Of a stretch of 64,000 nucleotides of DNA, positions 7,986-16,649 are shown piece after piece. Position numbers and translations under genes: made by a program. The stretch spans positions 1 to 64,000 of the forward strand of contig NZ_BOPH01000015.1 of assembly GCF_016863655.1 (NCBI RefSeq), written 5' to 3'. Every line of letters begins with the position of its first letter. Within the stretch, counting starts at the first letter, position 1. The notes under the pieces were generated by a model, which saw only the letters and a program-made list of their open reading frames with translations, was not told the DNA's origin and ran no database searches. The stretch comes from Virgisporangium ochraceum. GTDB lineage: Bacteria; Actinomycetota; Actinomycetes; Mycobacteriales; Micromonosporaceae.

Positions 7986-10541
7986 TTGAGAACTCGCGCT
8001 GCCCTCTGCGTCACCCTCACAACACTCGTCACCTCGGCCCTGCTCACGGGGCCCGCTCTGGCCGAACCCGGCCCGGAGCAGATCGTCAACGGGACCTTCG
8101 ACAGCGGCTCCGCGCCGTGGTGGTCCACCGCCAACGCCCCGATCGCGGTGGTCAACGGTGAGCTGTGTGCCGAGATCCCCGCCGGCACCGCGAACCCGTG
8201 GGACGCCATCCTCGGCCAGAACGACATCGACCTCGTGCAGGGCGAGGGCTACCGCCTCGCGTTCACGGCGCACGCCAGCCGGGCGGTCAACCCGCGCACG
8301 CTGGTCCAGGAGAACGCCGACCCCTGGCCGACCGCCCTCGACACGAGGCCGGCGATCACCACGACGCCGAACACCTTCGAGTACTTCTTCACGGCCGGCT
8401 TCAGCACGAGCAACGGCCAGTTCGCGATCCAGGCGGGCGCCCTCGGCGAGGCCTACACGCTGTGCATCGACAACGTCAGCCTCACCGGCGGCGTGGCAGA
8501 GCCGCCGTACGAGCCCGAGACCGGCCCGCGGGTGCGGGTCAACCAGGTCGGCTACCTGCCGAACGGCCCGAAGAAGGCCACGCTGGTCACCGACAGCGCG
8601 TCCCCGGTCCCGTGGCAGCTGAACCAGAACGGAAAGCGCGTCGCCTCCGGGACCTCGACCCCGGCGGGCGCCGAGCGCACCAGCGGCCTGAACGTCCACA
8701 CCATCGACTTCACCAGGTACACGAAGGCCGGCACCGGCTTCACCCTCGTCGCCGACGGCGAGACCAGCCACCCGTTCGACCTGGGTTCGAGCGCGTACGA
8801 CCGGCTCAAGGTCGACTCGCTGAGCGTCTACTACCCGTGGCGCAGCGGCATCGCGATCGACGACGCGATCGCACCCGGCTACGGCCGGCCCGCCGGGCAC
8901 ATCGGTGTCGCGCCGAACCAGGGCGACATCAGCGTTCCCTGCGCGCCGGGGACGTGTGACTACTCGCTCGACGTGTCCGGTGGCTGGTACGACGCCGCCG
9001 ACCACGGCAAGTACGTCGTGAACGGCGGCCTGGCCGTGCACCAGGTCATGAGCAACTTCGAGCGGACCAAGACGGCGCGCACCGCGCAGGCACCCGCGAC
9101 GCTGCGTGTTCCCGAGGCGGGCAACGCCGTTCCCGACGTGCTCGACGAGGCCCGCTGGGAGCTCGAGTTCCTGCTGAAGATGCAGGTGCCGGCCGGCAAG
9201 CCGCTCGCCGGAATGGTCCACCACAAGATCCACGATGCCGCGTGGACCGGGCTGCCGCTGTGGCCGCACCTCGACCCGCAGCCGCGGTACCTGCAGCCGC
9301 CGTCGACGGCCGCGACGCTGAACCTGGCCGCGGCCGCCGCACAGGCCGCCCGCCTGTACGCGCCGTACGACCCGGCGTTCTCGGCGAAGGCGCTCGCCGC
9401 GGCGAAGACCGCCTGGAAGGCCGCCCTGGCCAACCCGGCGATCTACGCACCGGCCGGTGGGGTCGGCGGTGGACCGTACGACGACACCGACGTCACCGAC
9501 GAGTTCTACTGGGCCGCCGCGGAGCTGTTCATCACCACCGGCGCCGCCGAGTACCGCGACTACGTTCTCGCGTCGCCGCACCACTCCGCCGACGTCTTCA
9601 CCGACCGCAGCTTCGCGTGGCCGAGTGTGGCGGTGGTGGCACGGCTCGAACTGGCCACGGTTCCGAACAAGCTGCCGGGCCGCGACAAGGTCGCCGCGAG
9701 TGTGGTCGCCGGTGCGAACAGGTACGTCGCCAACGTGCGGAACAACCCGTGGGGCCTGTCGTTCGTGCCGGAGAACAACATCTTCGACTGGGGCTCGAAC
9801 AGCACGGTGCTGAACAACCTGGTCGTGATCGCCACCGCGTTCGACCTCACCAACGACCGGAAGTACCGGGACGCGGTGATCGAGGGCATGGACTACATCC
9901 TCGGCCGCAACGCGCTGAACCAGTCGTACGTCACGGGGTACGGCGAGCAGCACTCGCAGGCGATGCACAGCCGGTGGTTCGCCAACTCGATCAACCCGGA
10001 CATGCCGAAGCCGCCGGTGGGCAGCATCGCCGGCGGGCCGAACTCGGTCACCTCGACCTGGGACCCGGTGGCCGCCGACAAGCTGCCGGGCTGCGAGTCA
10101 CGCCCGCAGTGGTGCTACATCGACGACATCGGTTCGTGGTCGACCAACGAGATCGCGATCAACTGGGGTTCGACGTTGTCGTGGGTCGCGGCGTTCGTCG
10201 CCGACCAGGACAACGGCGGTCCGGCCCCGTCGACCGACTCGTGCAAGGTCACGTACACGTCGATCGACGTGCCGGGCAGCCCGTTCGTGGCGGTCGTGAC
10301 GGTCACCAACACCGGCGCGGCGCTGCGTGAGTGGTCGCTGTCGTACGCCTACTCGGGCGGTCAGCGGGTGGTCGGCGCTGTCGGCGCCGCCCAGAGCCAG
10401 GTCGCGGCGTCGGTCACCCTTTCGGGTGGACGCCTCGCGCGCGGCCAGACAGCGATAGTCGGCCTGGTTGCGACAAATGCGGCGGGACTGGCGAACGCGT
10501 CGCCGTCGTTGTTCAAGCTGAACGGTAGTGCCTGCAGGTAG
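7986..10541 (+). CDS. Secreted GH9 cellulase (CBM4/9 - Ig-like - GH9 - CBM2-like)
   Basis: This 851-residue secreted endo/exoglucanase would hydrolyse beta-1,4-glucan outside the cell. TTG 7986 is chosen because GGGAGG lies 6 nt upstream and the product then starts with a clean signal peptide (MRTRAALCV...ALA, cleaved near residue 26). A longer frame from 7911 would run through the operator. Domains: CBM4/9 (about 30-165), cellulase N-terminal Ig-like (175-265), GH9 catalytic (270-735) and a CBM2-like module (750-851). Catalytic features are GGWYDAADHGKYV (Asp336, Asp339), HSRWF and STNEIAINWG (Glu722). The CBM2 module keeps the terminal cysteines and the LNG motif but lacks two of the usual surface tryptophans, so cellulose binding by it may be weak. 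A CebR operator precedes the gene. Confidence 0.92.
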   Translation: MRTRAALCVTLTTLVTSALLTGPALAEPGPEQIVNGTFDSGSAPWWSTANAPIAVVNGELCAEIPAGTANPWDAILGQNDIDLVQGEGYRLAFTAHASRAVNPRTLVQENADPWPTALDTRPAITTTPNTFEYFFTAGFSTSNGQFAIQAGALGEAYTLCIDNVSLTGGVAEPPYEPETGPRVRVNQVGYLPNGPKKATLVTDSASPVPWQLNQNGKRVASGTSTPAGAERTSGLNVHTIDFTRYTKAGTGFTLVADGETSHPFDLGSSAYDRLKVDSLSVYYPWRSGIAIDDAIAPGYGRPAGHIGVAPNQGDISVPCAPGTCDYSLDVSGGWYDAADHGKYVVNGGLAVHQVMSNFERTKTARTAQAPATLRVPEAGNAVPDVLDEARWELEFLLKMQVPAGKPLAGMVHHKIHDAAWTGLPLWPHLDPQPRYLQPPSTAATLNLAAAAAQAARLYAPYDPAFSAKALAAAKTAWKAALANPAIYAPAGGVGGGPYDDTDVTDEFYWAAAELFITTGAAEYRDYVLASPHHSADVFTDRSFAWPSVAVVARLELATVPNKLPGRDKVAASVVAGANRYVANVRNNPWGLSFVPENNIFDWGSNSTVLNNLVVIATAFDLTNDRKYRDAVIEGMDYILGRNALNQSYVTGYGEQHSQAMHSRWFANSINPDMPKPPVGSIAGGPNSVTSTWDPVAADKLPGCESRPQWCYIDDIGSWSTNEIAINWGSTLSWVAAFVADQDNGGPAPSTDSCKVTYTSIDVPGSPFVAVVTVTNTGAALREWSLSYAYSGGQRVVGAVGAAQSQVAASVTLSGGRLARGQTAIVGLVATNAAGLANASPSLFKLNGSACR

Positions 10542-10565
10542 GGCACCGTTTGGTCGATTCGGGGT

Positions 10566-10594
10566 GGGGGTAAGGCGTCTGACGCCTTACCCCC
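10566..10594 (+). terminator. Terminator hairpin after the cellulase gene
   Basis: GGGGGTAAGGCGT (10566-10578) pairs perfectly with ACGCCTTACCCCC (10582-10594) around a 3-nt loop. It is followed at 8 nt by the GGAGG ribosome-binding site of the next gene, so it either terminates the cellulase transcript or acts as an attenuator between the two genes. Confidence 0.8.
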
Positions 10595-10612
10595 TCATTC
10601 CCGGAGGAACCA

Positions 10613-11632
10613 ATGACCGATATCGTCGCGTCGTCCACTGTGGACGTCGAGGGCGGCCTCAGCGACATGCTGCGGAGCTTCCTCCTGTTCCTGCCCAAGG
10701 CGCTTCTGTTCCTGCTGATCCTCGTGGTCGGCTACTTCGTGGCCAAGCTGGCACGCAAGCTCACCGACAAGGTGCTCGAGCGGGTCGGTTTCGACCGCTG
10801 GGTGGAGCGGGGCGGTATCCGCGCCGCGCTCGCCCGCAGCAAGTACGACGCCAGCGACATCGTCGCCAAGCTGGTCTACTACGCGATCCTGCTGTTCACG
10901 CTGCAGCTGGCGTTCGGGGTCTGGGGGCCGAACCCGGTGTCCGACCTGATCTCGCGGGTGGTGGCGTGGCTGCCGCAGGCGTTCGTGGCGATCATCATCG
11001 TGGTGATCGCGGCGGCGATCGCGGCAGCGGTGAAGGACCTGGTCTCCAATGCGCTCGGCGGGCTGTCGTACGGCCGGCTGCTGGCGAACGTCGCCGCGTA
11101 CTTCATCATCGGCCTCGGCGTGATCGCCGCGCTGAACCAGATCGGTGTCGCCACCACGGTCACCACCCCGGTGCTGATCGCGGTGCTGGCCACGATCGCC
11201 GGCGTGATCATCGTCGGGGTCGGCGGAGGCCTGGTGCGGCCGATGCAGAGCCGCTGGGAGGGCTGGCTCGACCGGGCGGCCACCGAGTCGCAGACGATCG
11301 CGCAGCACGCCAAGGCGTACCAGGCCAGCCAGTCGGCCGCCCGGCCGGTGGCCCCGGCGGGACCGGCCCCGGTTCCTGCACCGGAGCGGCAGGCCCCGGT
11401 CTTCGCGACCGGTACCGCGACCACCCAGCCGGCCACGCCGATCGACCACCTCCAGGCGGTCCGGCCGTCGGGCACCCCGGAGCCGACCCAGCCGGTCCCC
11501 CCGCCCGCGACCCCGGCGCCGACCCAGCGCCCAGCGCCCGGGGCAACAGCGCCGGGTACAACAGCGCCGGGTGCGACTCCGATCAGTGATCAACCCACGC
11601 AGGTCATCCCCCCGACCCGCGACCCGGAGTAA
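10613..11632 (+). CDS. Conserved TM-helix (mechanosensitive-channel-like) membrane protein
   Basis: A 339-residue protein preceded by CCGGAGGAAC (GGAGG, 5 nt spacer). Four or five membrane helices are visible (about residues 20-40, 80-105, 115-140, 155-175 and 180-205). The N-terminal segment FLPKALLFLLILVVGYFVAK and the repeated VVAWLPQAFVAIIIVVIAAAI...KDLVSN match the conserved TM-helix repeat found in small mechanosensitive channel relatives. The C-terminal 130 residues are a Pro/Ala/Thr-rich, disordered cytoplasmic tail. It lacks the MscS beta domain, so channel function is not assured. It follows the cellulase on the same strand but is separated by a hairpin. Confidence 0.7.
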   Translation: MTDIVASSTVDVEGGLSDMLRSFLLFLPKALLFLLILVVGYFVAKLARKLTDKVLERVGFDRWVERGGIRAALARSKYDASDIVAKLVYYAILLFTLQLAFGVWGPNPVSDLISRVVAWLPQAFVAIIIVVIAAAIAAAVKDLVSNALGGLSYGRLLANVAAYFIIGLGVIAALNQIGVATTVTTPVLIAVLATIAGVIIVGVGGGLVRPMQSRWEGWLDRAATESQTIAQHAKAYQASQSAARPVAPAGPAPVPAPERQAPVFATGTATTQPATPIDHLQAVRPSGTPEPTQPVPPPATPAPTQRPAPGATAPGTTAPGATPISDQPTQVIPPTRDPE

Positions 11633-11642
11633 CCGCTCTCTC

Positions 11643-11722
11643 GCGCCGATCTTGCAGTCGTGCCCGCCCTTTCATGGCGGTTCCGCCCGGTTCGACCCGG
11701 GCCACAACTGCAAGATCGGCGC
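11643..11722. repeat. Palindromic element, GATCTTGCA family, copy 1 (terminator-like)
   Basis: GCGCCGATCTTGCAGT (11643-11658) is perfectly complementary to 11707-11722; pairing continues imperfectly inward (CGTG-CCCG with CGGGCCACA). It lies 10 nt after the stop at 11632 and probably terminates the plus-strand gene. The stem core GCCGATCTTGCA also occurs in the palindrome at 47597-47676, so this is a dispersed element and not just a local hairpin. Confidence 0.8.
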
Positions 11723-11845
11723 CGGGGTTCGAGACGTGCGCGGCGAACCCGTCGCCGAAGGTGCACGGGTTACTGTGACTGACGGCCAGGCTTCTCCACC
11801 GATCGGCCGTGCTGCCGGACGAGGTCCCGCTCGTAACCTTGATGC

Positions 11846-12010
11846 GTGTCGAGTGCAAAATTCCGTCGCCAGTTCGCCCGGTTGATCGCGCGACTCAGCC
11901 GCCGCGGTCCGGCCGTCCACTCAGATGCCCGTCCCGCGCCCCGGCGCGAGCGTCCCATCACCCGTGAACTCGAATGGTCGCTCGCCGCGCTCCCCGCGCC
12001 GGCCCTCTGA
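11846..12010 (+). CDS. Possible small basic protein, leaderless
   Basis: A 54-residue frame beginning GTG-TCG-AGT (MSSAKFRRQFARLIARLSRR, then a Pro/Arg-rich segment and an acidic-aromatic ELEWSLAAL end). TAACCT (11834-11839) fits a -10 box 7 nt before the GTG, the spacing of a leaderless gene. I do not recognise the product and no conservation can be tested here. The rest of the 11633-12076 gap holds the palindrome at 11643 and short CCTCCCCGG repeats near 12029. Confidence 0.3.
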   Translation: MSSAKFRRQFARLIARLSRRGPAVHSDARPAPRRERPITRELEWSLAALPAPAL

Positions 12011-12028
12011 GTTCCCGCGCTCTCCGCG

Positions 12029-12055
12029 CCTCCCCGGCCTCCCCGGCCTCCCCGG
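12029..12055. repeat. 9-bp tandem repeat, three copies
   Basis: Three perfect copies of CCTCCCCGG in the convergent gap just beyond the 3' end of the kinase gene. A simple-sequence array with no evident function. Confidence 0.7.
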
Positions 12056-12076
12056 CCTCCTCAGCCTTCTGAGACC

Positions 12077-13396
12077 TCAGCCCTTCGGCGACTTCGACGG
12101 CTTGTTGCCGTTGCCCTGACCGTTGCCGTTGCCATTCCCGTTGCCGTTGCCCTGACCGTTCCCGTTGCCATTGCCGTTCCCGTTGCCGTTAGGCGCGGTT
12201 GCGGTCTGGCCGCCGGACGCGGGCGGAACGGCAGTCGCACCCGGCCCGCCCGTACCCGCCGTCGCACCCTCGCCACCGGGCGCGAGGTCGGGGGTGCGCC
12301 CGAATCCGGGCTGGTCGCCCGGCTGCGGGGTGCCGGTGCCGCCGGGTCCCGACCCGTCGGGCGTCGACGGGTTGGTCCACACCGGCCGGTCCACCATCAC
12401 GCCGGTCCCGGACGTGGGTGCCAGGGCGACGGCCGCCGCGACGGCGAACGGCAGCACCCCGAGGAGCAGCGCCCACCGGCGACGGCGTCGCGGGCGGTCC
12501 GTCGACTCAGCCATCGACGCGACCGGGCCGGCCGCCGGCGGTGCCGCCGCGCGGACCTTCACCACCGGCGCCGTCGCACCGACCAGGCCGAGGAGCAGTT
12601 CCTGGGCAGACGGCCGGCTGTCGGTGTTCCGGTCGAGCGCGGCGGCCACCAGGTCCTTCACGCTGCCGGGTACCCCGTCGAGGTCCGGCTCGCCGTTGAG
12701 GATGTTCCACGACCGTGACACGGAGTCGTCGCCGCCGAACGGGTGGCGACCGGTGGCCGCGTACGCGAGCACGCACCCCCACGCGAACACGTCCATCGCG
12801 GGCGTCGGCGACCGGCCCTCGAGCTGCTCCGGTGAGGTCCAGCCGAGGCTGCCCATCACGAAGCCCGACTGGGTGAAGTTGGTCGTGGTGTCGAGCGTGC
12901 GGGCGATGCCGAAGTCGATGATCCGCACACCGCCCCTGGTCACGATGACATTGCTGGGCTTGATGTCGCGGTGGATGAGGCCGTGGTCGTGGATCGTGGT
13001 CAGCCCGGCGGCCATACCCACCGCGACGTTGTGCAGGCTTCCCGGGTCGAGTGGACCCTCGGCCTCGACGAGCCGGTGCAGTGGTGATCCGGCCAGGTAC
13101 TCGCTCACCAGGTACGGGCGGTCGTCGTAGACGCCGGTACCGAAGAGGGCCGCGGAGCAGTACGCCGGTACCCGGGCGGCGAGCTGGGTCTCGCGCTCGA
13201 ACCGGGCCCGGAACTCGGCGTCGGCCGCCAGGTGCTCGTGGACCAGCTTGAGGGCCACCTGCCGACCGGCCTGACCGTCGGGCTCGGCAAGGTAGACGGT
13301 CGCCATCCCACCCGCGCCGAGCCTACCGACAATGCGGTAGTTGTCGATCTTTCGCGGGTCGGCACGGAGCAGGGGCTCGCATCCGGGCGACAGCAT
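12077..13396 (-). CDS. Membrane Ser/Thr protein kinase (PknB-like) with Asn-Gly repeat tail
   Basis: A 439-residue kinase with the Hanks motifs intact: glycine loop GAGGMATVYLA (about 25-35), the ALK lysine, HRDIKPSNV, DFGIA, and a GSLGWTSPEQ activation/P+1 segment. A basic stretch and one membrane helix (WALLLGVLPFAVAAAVAL, about 305-322) separate the cytoplasmic kinase from an outer Pro/Gly/Thr-rich part. The tail ends in repeated Asn-Gly with interspersed Gln-Gly and a lysine-rich terminus. No PASTA domain is present, so the sensed signal is unknown. ATG 13396 is preferred to a TTG 12 codons upstream, although neither has a strong ribosome-binding site. The repeat is encoded by alternating GTTGCC/GTTCCC hexamers, a likely site of length variation. 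Confidence 0.88.
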   Translation of the reverse strand: MLSPGCEPLLRADPRKIDNYRIVGRLGAGGMATVYLAEPDGQAGRQVALKLVHEHLAADAEFRARFERETQLAARVPAYCSAALFGTGVYDDRPYLVSEYLAGSPLHRLVEAEGPLDPGSLHNVAVGMAAGLTTIHDHGLIHRDIKPSNVIVTRGGVRIIDFGIARTLDTTTNFTQSGFVMGSLGWTSPEQLEGRSPTPAMDVFAWGCVLAYAATGRHPFGGDDSVSRSWNILNGEPDLDGVPGSVKDLVAAALDRNTDSRPSAQELLLGLVGATAPVVKVRAAAPPAAGPVASMAESTDRPRRRRRWALLLGVLPFAVAAAVALAPTSGTGVMVDRPVWTNPSTPDGSGPGGTGTPQPGDQPGFGRTPDLAPGGEGATAGTGGPGATAVPPASGGQTATAPNGNGNGNGNGNGQGNGNGNGNGNGQGNGNKPSKSPKG

Positions 13397-13473
13397 TGGC
13401 CCAGTCTTAACCACGGGCAGGCCGCATTGCAAAGATCTGACTCGATGCGAAATGTGCCGATGCGCAGATGCTG

Positions 13474-14166
13474 TTACGGCGCGACCAACGGACCCACGTC
13501 AGCGCCGGGCAGGCCCAGCCGATCGGCCACGGCGAGCCGCAGGTCGCGCTGCACCGACGCCGGATCGCGATCCGCGTCGATCACCACGAACCGGTCCGCC
13601 TCCGGCAGCGACCGGTACGCCGCGTCGGCGGCGGCCAGGTATCCGAGGTCCTCGTGGTCGGTGCCGCGCTCCTCGACCCGGGTCCAGGCCCGGCCGGGCG
13701 GCACCGCCAGGAACACGGTGAGGTCGGGCTCCCGGAACAGCCCGTACAGCCGCCTGGCCCGGCGTTCCCGCCGGCTCGGGCCGTCGGGCGACGGCACCGT
13801 CGCGGCCATGCTGGCGTGCGCGCGGATGCTGGCGTACTGGCACCAGGAGTAGCGGTCCATCACCGCGATGTGACGGCGGAAGCGCGACCGCACCAGCGCC
13901 CGGGCGATCGCGAGCCAGCGGAGCACCGACTCCACGAACAGCATGCCGCCGACTCCGAGCAGCGCCTGGGCGTCGGGGCGACCGAAGAACTGCGCGAGCC
14001 GGCCGAACCAGCGTCGACCACCGGCGTTCTGCCAGTAGTCGGCCGAATACCCCGCCGCGGCGAGCCACGCGGCGAGCAGGTGGGCCTGGGTCGTCTTACC
14101 GGCGCCATCGACGCCGACAATTGCGACGACAGCGTGTAATCGGCCGGGGGACCCGTTCGTGGTCAC
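13474..14166 (-). CDS. Thymidylate kinase-like P-loop kinase
   Basis: A 230-residue soluble nucleoside monophosphate kinase. It has a P-loop AIVGVDGAGKTTQ (about 14-26), a DRYSWCQYA segment corresponding to the substrate-binding DRY motif, and VEERGTDHEDLGY in the LID region, as in dTMP kinases. The divergent middle part (WQNAGGRRWFGRLAQFFG) differs from housekeeping Tmk, so it may be a second, specialised copy or act on another nucleotide or sugar. It starts at GTG 14166, lies behind the kinase gene on the same strand, and ends 77 nt before the kinase start. Confidence 0.65.
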   Translation of the reverse strand: MTTNGSPGRLHAVVAIVGVDGAGKTTQAHLLAAWLAAAGYSADYWQNAGGRRWFGRLAQFFGRPDAQALLGVGGMLFVESVLRWLAIARALVRSRFRRHIAVMDRYSWCQYASIRAHASMAATVPSPDGPSRRERRARRLYGLFREPDLTVFLAVPPGRAWTRVEERGTDHEDLGYLAAADAAYRSLPEADRFVVIDADRDPASVQRDLRLAVADRLGLPGADVGPLVAP

Positions 14167-14257
14167 CGATCAACGGTATCGCCGGGGCGCCACCCGCCGG
14201 ATCCCGAAAAGGTGTCACCTGTTCGCCGACCAGCCAACCGCCGGCAACCCGGGCGGT

Positions 14258-15013
14258 TCAGACCGCCAGCCGCCAGTAGCCCCACGGGTTGTAGAACAGG
14301 TCGTCGTCGCGGTAGCGGCTGCAGGCCCGGTGCCGGAGCACCCGGCGCGGGCTGTCGGCCTGCAGGCCGAACGTGTCGCCGTCACGGATGCGCGCCGAGC
14401 CCCGGTCGATGAGGAGGTACCGGGCCAGGCCGTCCATCCACTCGAGGCCGCGGTCGTCGTCGGCGGCGGTGATCTCGACGTCGGCCTCGCCCATCAGGTG
14501 CATGCCGCAGCTGTAGTAGACGAGACCGCTCGACAGCGGCCGGCGGACGAACGCCGCGTACAACGGCGGCGCCTGGGTGGCCCGGTCGTTGGCGGACGCG
14601 GCCACCGAGGCGAGGTGCAGCCACCTGTCGCGGCCGTGCGCGATGCCGCTGCTCTCCGACTTGGCGGCGGTGCCGCCGTTCTGGAGCAGGGCCGCCACGA
14701 CGCCGAGCATCCGGCGGGTCACCGCGAACGCCTCGTACGACGGCGTCGACGGTCCGAGGATGTAGGCCACCGTGCGGTGCTCCGCGACGGCGGACCGGTC
14801 GTCGTCGGTGAAGCTCGGCACCACCAGGTCGGCGGACACGTCGAACGCCTCGGACATTCGCGGATCGGGCTCCTGCTGCGAGTAGTCGGTGTCGAGGTCG
14901 AACCCCGGCCCACCGACCTCGGCGACGATCTCGGCGCACTTGTCGAGATCGAGGTCTGCCCCTACGACGCACATGACGTGCTGTGAGCTGAAGGTGTCGA
15001 CCCCGCTGGTCAT
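14258..15013 (-). CDS. Hypothetical cytoplasmic protein
   Basis: A 251-residue protein without signal peptide or membrane segment. It is acidic at the N-terminus (ADLDLDKCAEIVAEVG) and has an Ala/Leu-rich helical centre (TRRMLGVVAALLQNGGTAAKSESSG). It ends in an aromatic-rich segment (RYRDDDLFYNPWGYW). I do not recognise the family. It is separated by 91 nt from the nucleotide kinase downstream and by 51 nt from the lipoprotein gene upstream; the three may form a loose transcription unit. Confidence 0.6.
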   Translation of the reverse strand: MTSGVDTFSSQHVMCVVGADLDLDKCAEIVAEVGGPGFDLDTDYSQQEPDPRMSEAFDVSADLVVPSFTDDDRSAVAEHRTVAYILGPSTPSYEAFAVTRRMLGVVAALLQNGGTAAKSESSGIAHGRDRWLHLASVAASANDRATQAPPLYAAFVRRPLSSGLVYYSCGMHLMGEADVEITAADDDRGLEWMDGLARYLLIDRGSARIRDGDTFGLQADSPRRVLRHRACSRYRDDDLFYNPWGYWRLAV

Positions 15014-15064
15014 GGCGCGGACGGTAGCACGCCGGAACCCTCAGTGAGGTGGGGAAACAAACAC

Positions 15065-15769
15065 CTAACCGAGGCGCGCGGCCGCCGCTCGCCCGATCTT
15101 CTCCGTCTCGGCCGCATCGACCCCCGGAATTCCGAAATGGATGAGAACGCTGACGACCGACCCTTTCCGGAGCAGAATCATGAACCCACTCAGAGTGACG
15201 TCCAAGTCGACGCTCCGTCCGTTGGCGTCGAGTTTCAGGGTCACGCTCTCGTCGCCCAGAGCGGGCATGTTCTCGGCCGGCGCGAGCCTGACGGTGAACG
15301 ATCCCTGCTCGTCGGTCTCGGTGAACCCGTTGCACAGCGACGGCAGCTGCCGGAAGGCGCTCACCGCCGCCTCGACGGCGGCACGGTCTCCCGTGCTGAG
15401 CAGCACCTGCTGGAGGAACGGCCCGTAGTCGCCCTTGCCGAACTCGACGCGGGCCGACGCCGACGCCACCCTACTCAGGGCCGGCGCACTACCCCGGAGC
15501 TGCTCGAAGACGTCTGCACACGGCTCGACGGACCCGCCCTGCCCGCCGCCGGTCGGGCTGGGCGAGGCCTCCGGCGCGGCGGGCTGCACCGTGTAGCCGG
15601 TCGGCAGATCCTCTACGCGCAACAGCGCGGACGTGAGTTCGCCCTGCGTGAGGACGGCCGGACCGGCCCCTCGGGCCGCTCCATCGAATCGGGCGGCCGA
15701 ACACCCGCCTCCGAGGGCCAAGGCGAGCGCCATCCCCCCGGCCACCAGTCCCACCCGCAGCGTAATCAC
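15065..15769 (-). CDS. Lipoprotein, possible PknH-like sensor domain
   Basis: A 234-residue lipoprotein. The signal sequence ends in the lipobox LGGGC (Cys near residue 23), so the mature protein is tethered to the outer face of the membrane. The remainder has a Ser/Pro/Gly linker followed by an alpha/beta domain with two cysteines (EPCADVFEQL and LPSLCNGF). That pattern, with an ADLPTGY-like segment, resembles the extracellular PknH-type sensor domains of actinobacteria; this is a tentative family assignment. The start GTG 15769 lies 7 nt behind a TAGTAT box on the minus strand, so it is probably leaderless. Confidence 0.6.
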   Translation of the reverse strand: MITLRVGLVAGGMALALALGGGCSAARFDGAARGAGPAVLTQGELTSALLRVEDLPTGYTVQPAAPEASPSPTGGGQGGSVEPCADVFEQLRGSAPALSRVASASARVEFGKGDYGPFLQQVLLSTGDRAAVEAAVSAFRQLPSLCNGFTETDEQGSFTVRLAPAENMPALGDESVTLKLDANGRSVDLDVTLSGFMILLRKGSVVSVLIHFGIPGVDAAETEKIGRAAAARLG

Positions 15770-15775
15770 ATAAAA

Positions 15776-15781
15776 ATACTA
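15776..15781 (-). promoter_or_regulatory. -10 box of the lipoprotein gene
   Basis: On the minus strand TAGTAT is followed by six bases and the GTG start, the geometry of a leaderless actinobacterial promoter. The surrounding 15767-15800 segment is strikingly A/T-rich for this genome. Confidence 0.5.
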
Positions 15782-15865
15782 CCTAAAGTGGGACAAAAAC
15801 TACCGACGAACCGGTGGCGGCGCCGGGGTTCGGGGCCGCTGCGCCCCGAACCCCGCACGTACGAC

Positions 15866-16507
15866 CTACGCGGGCACCAACCACATGGCCGAGAACGCGG
15901 CGGCCTCACCGGCCAGCCACCGCTCGACCTCGGCCGCCTGCCGGGAGTCGAGGGACGGCCGGTGCACGAGGCCGCGCCGCACGTCGACGATCACCGCCGA
16001 CGCGTGGGGCAGCACCTGATCCATGTACCGCTCCATGAGGTGTGCGGTGGCGAGCAGGGCCTCCTCCGCCGGCGGCTCGGGGTCGAAGTAGAGCCGGACC
16101 GCCTCGGACCGGCCGTCGTCGTACCGCAGCGCCAACTGCGGGTTGATCTTCACTGGCAGTCCGCCGACGACGGCCAGCGCGTCACGCGATTGGGCGAGGT
16201 GCACCTGGGCCGGATCACCCAGTGAGTCCAAATAGGACAGTGCGCCGGGGAGCAGCGCTTCGTACAGCGGCCGCCAGCGCGGCTTGACGTCGTTGACGAC
16301 CTGGGTGAGGTGGGTGCCCGGCGTGCGCCACTGGATGTCGGTCTTCAGCGCCTTGATCAGCGAACCGTGAGGATTGAAGCCGGATTGGCTGAGGCGTTGC
16401 CGCCGCAGACCACCCACGAACGAAGCCTTCGCCGGGCCGCTTCGACCCACGTAGCGGGCGAACGCGAGGAGGGTTGCGTAGGGGGCCGGAGACTCGGTGA
16501 CGGGCAT
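15866..16507 (-). CDS. Hypothetical protein
   Basis: A 213-residue soluble protein. ATG 16507 is chosen because GGAGT lies 5 nt upstream on the minus strand. The N-terminal half is basic (RYVGRSGPAKASFVGGLRRQ), and the C-terminal half is acidic and helical (EEALLATAHLMERYMDQVLP...RQAAEVERWLAGEAAAFSAMW). No motif that I recognise is present. The neighbours on both sides are unrelated, so context does not help. Confidence 0.6.
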   Translation of the reverse strand: MPVTESPAPYATLLAFARYVGRSGPAKASFVGGLRRQRLSQSGFNPHGSLIKALKTDIQWRTPGTHLTQVVNDVKPRWRPLYEALLPGALSYLDSLGDPAQVHLAQSRDALAVVGGLPVKINPQLALRYDDGRSEAVRLYFDPEPPAEEALLATAHLMERYMDQVLPHASAVIVDVRRGLVHRPSLDSRQAAEVERWLAGEAAAFSAMWLVPA

Positions 16508-16649
16508 GTGCACTCCTTCTGCCGCAGCCCTTATTCGTACACACATTCTAATCGATGACCGCCACGATTGCGACGTCGATCGGTCACGGCTGGTTAGTCC
16601 CGCCACCTGACGGGTAGGCCGAAAGCCGCTGGTAGAACGAGGAGTCACG

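Noticed and set aside
7821..9968. 715-codon minus-strand frame opposite the cellulase
   Set aside because: Val/Arg/Asp/His-rich shadow frame without any domain; the plus strand encodes a clear GH9 enzyme.
12107..12190. CRISPR-like array in the GTTGCC repeats
   Set aside because: The repeats are 6-12 bp without spacers of constant length and encode the Asn-Gly tail of the kinase.
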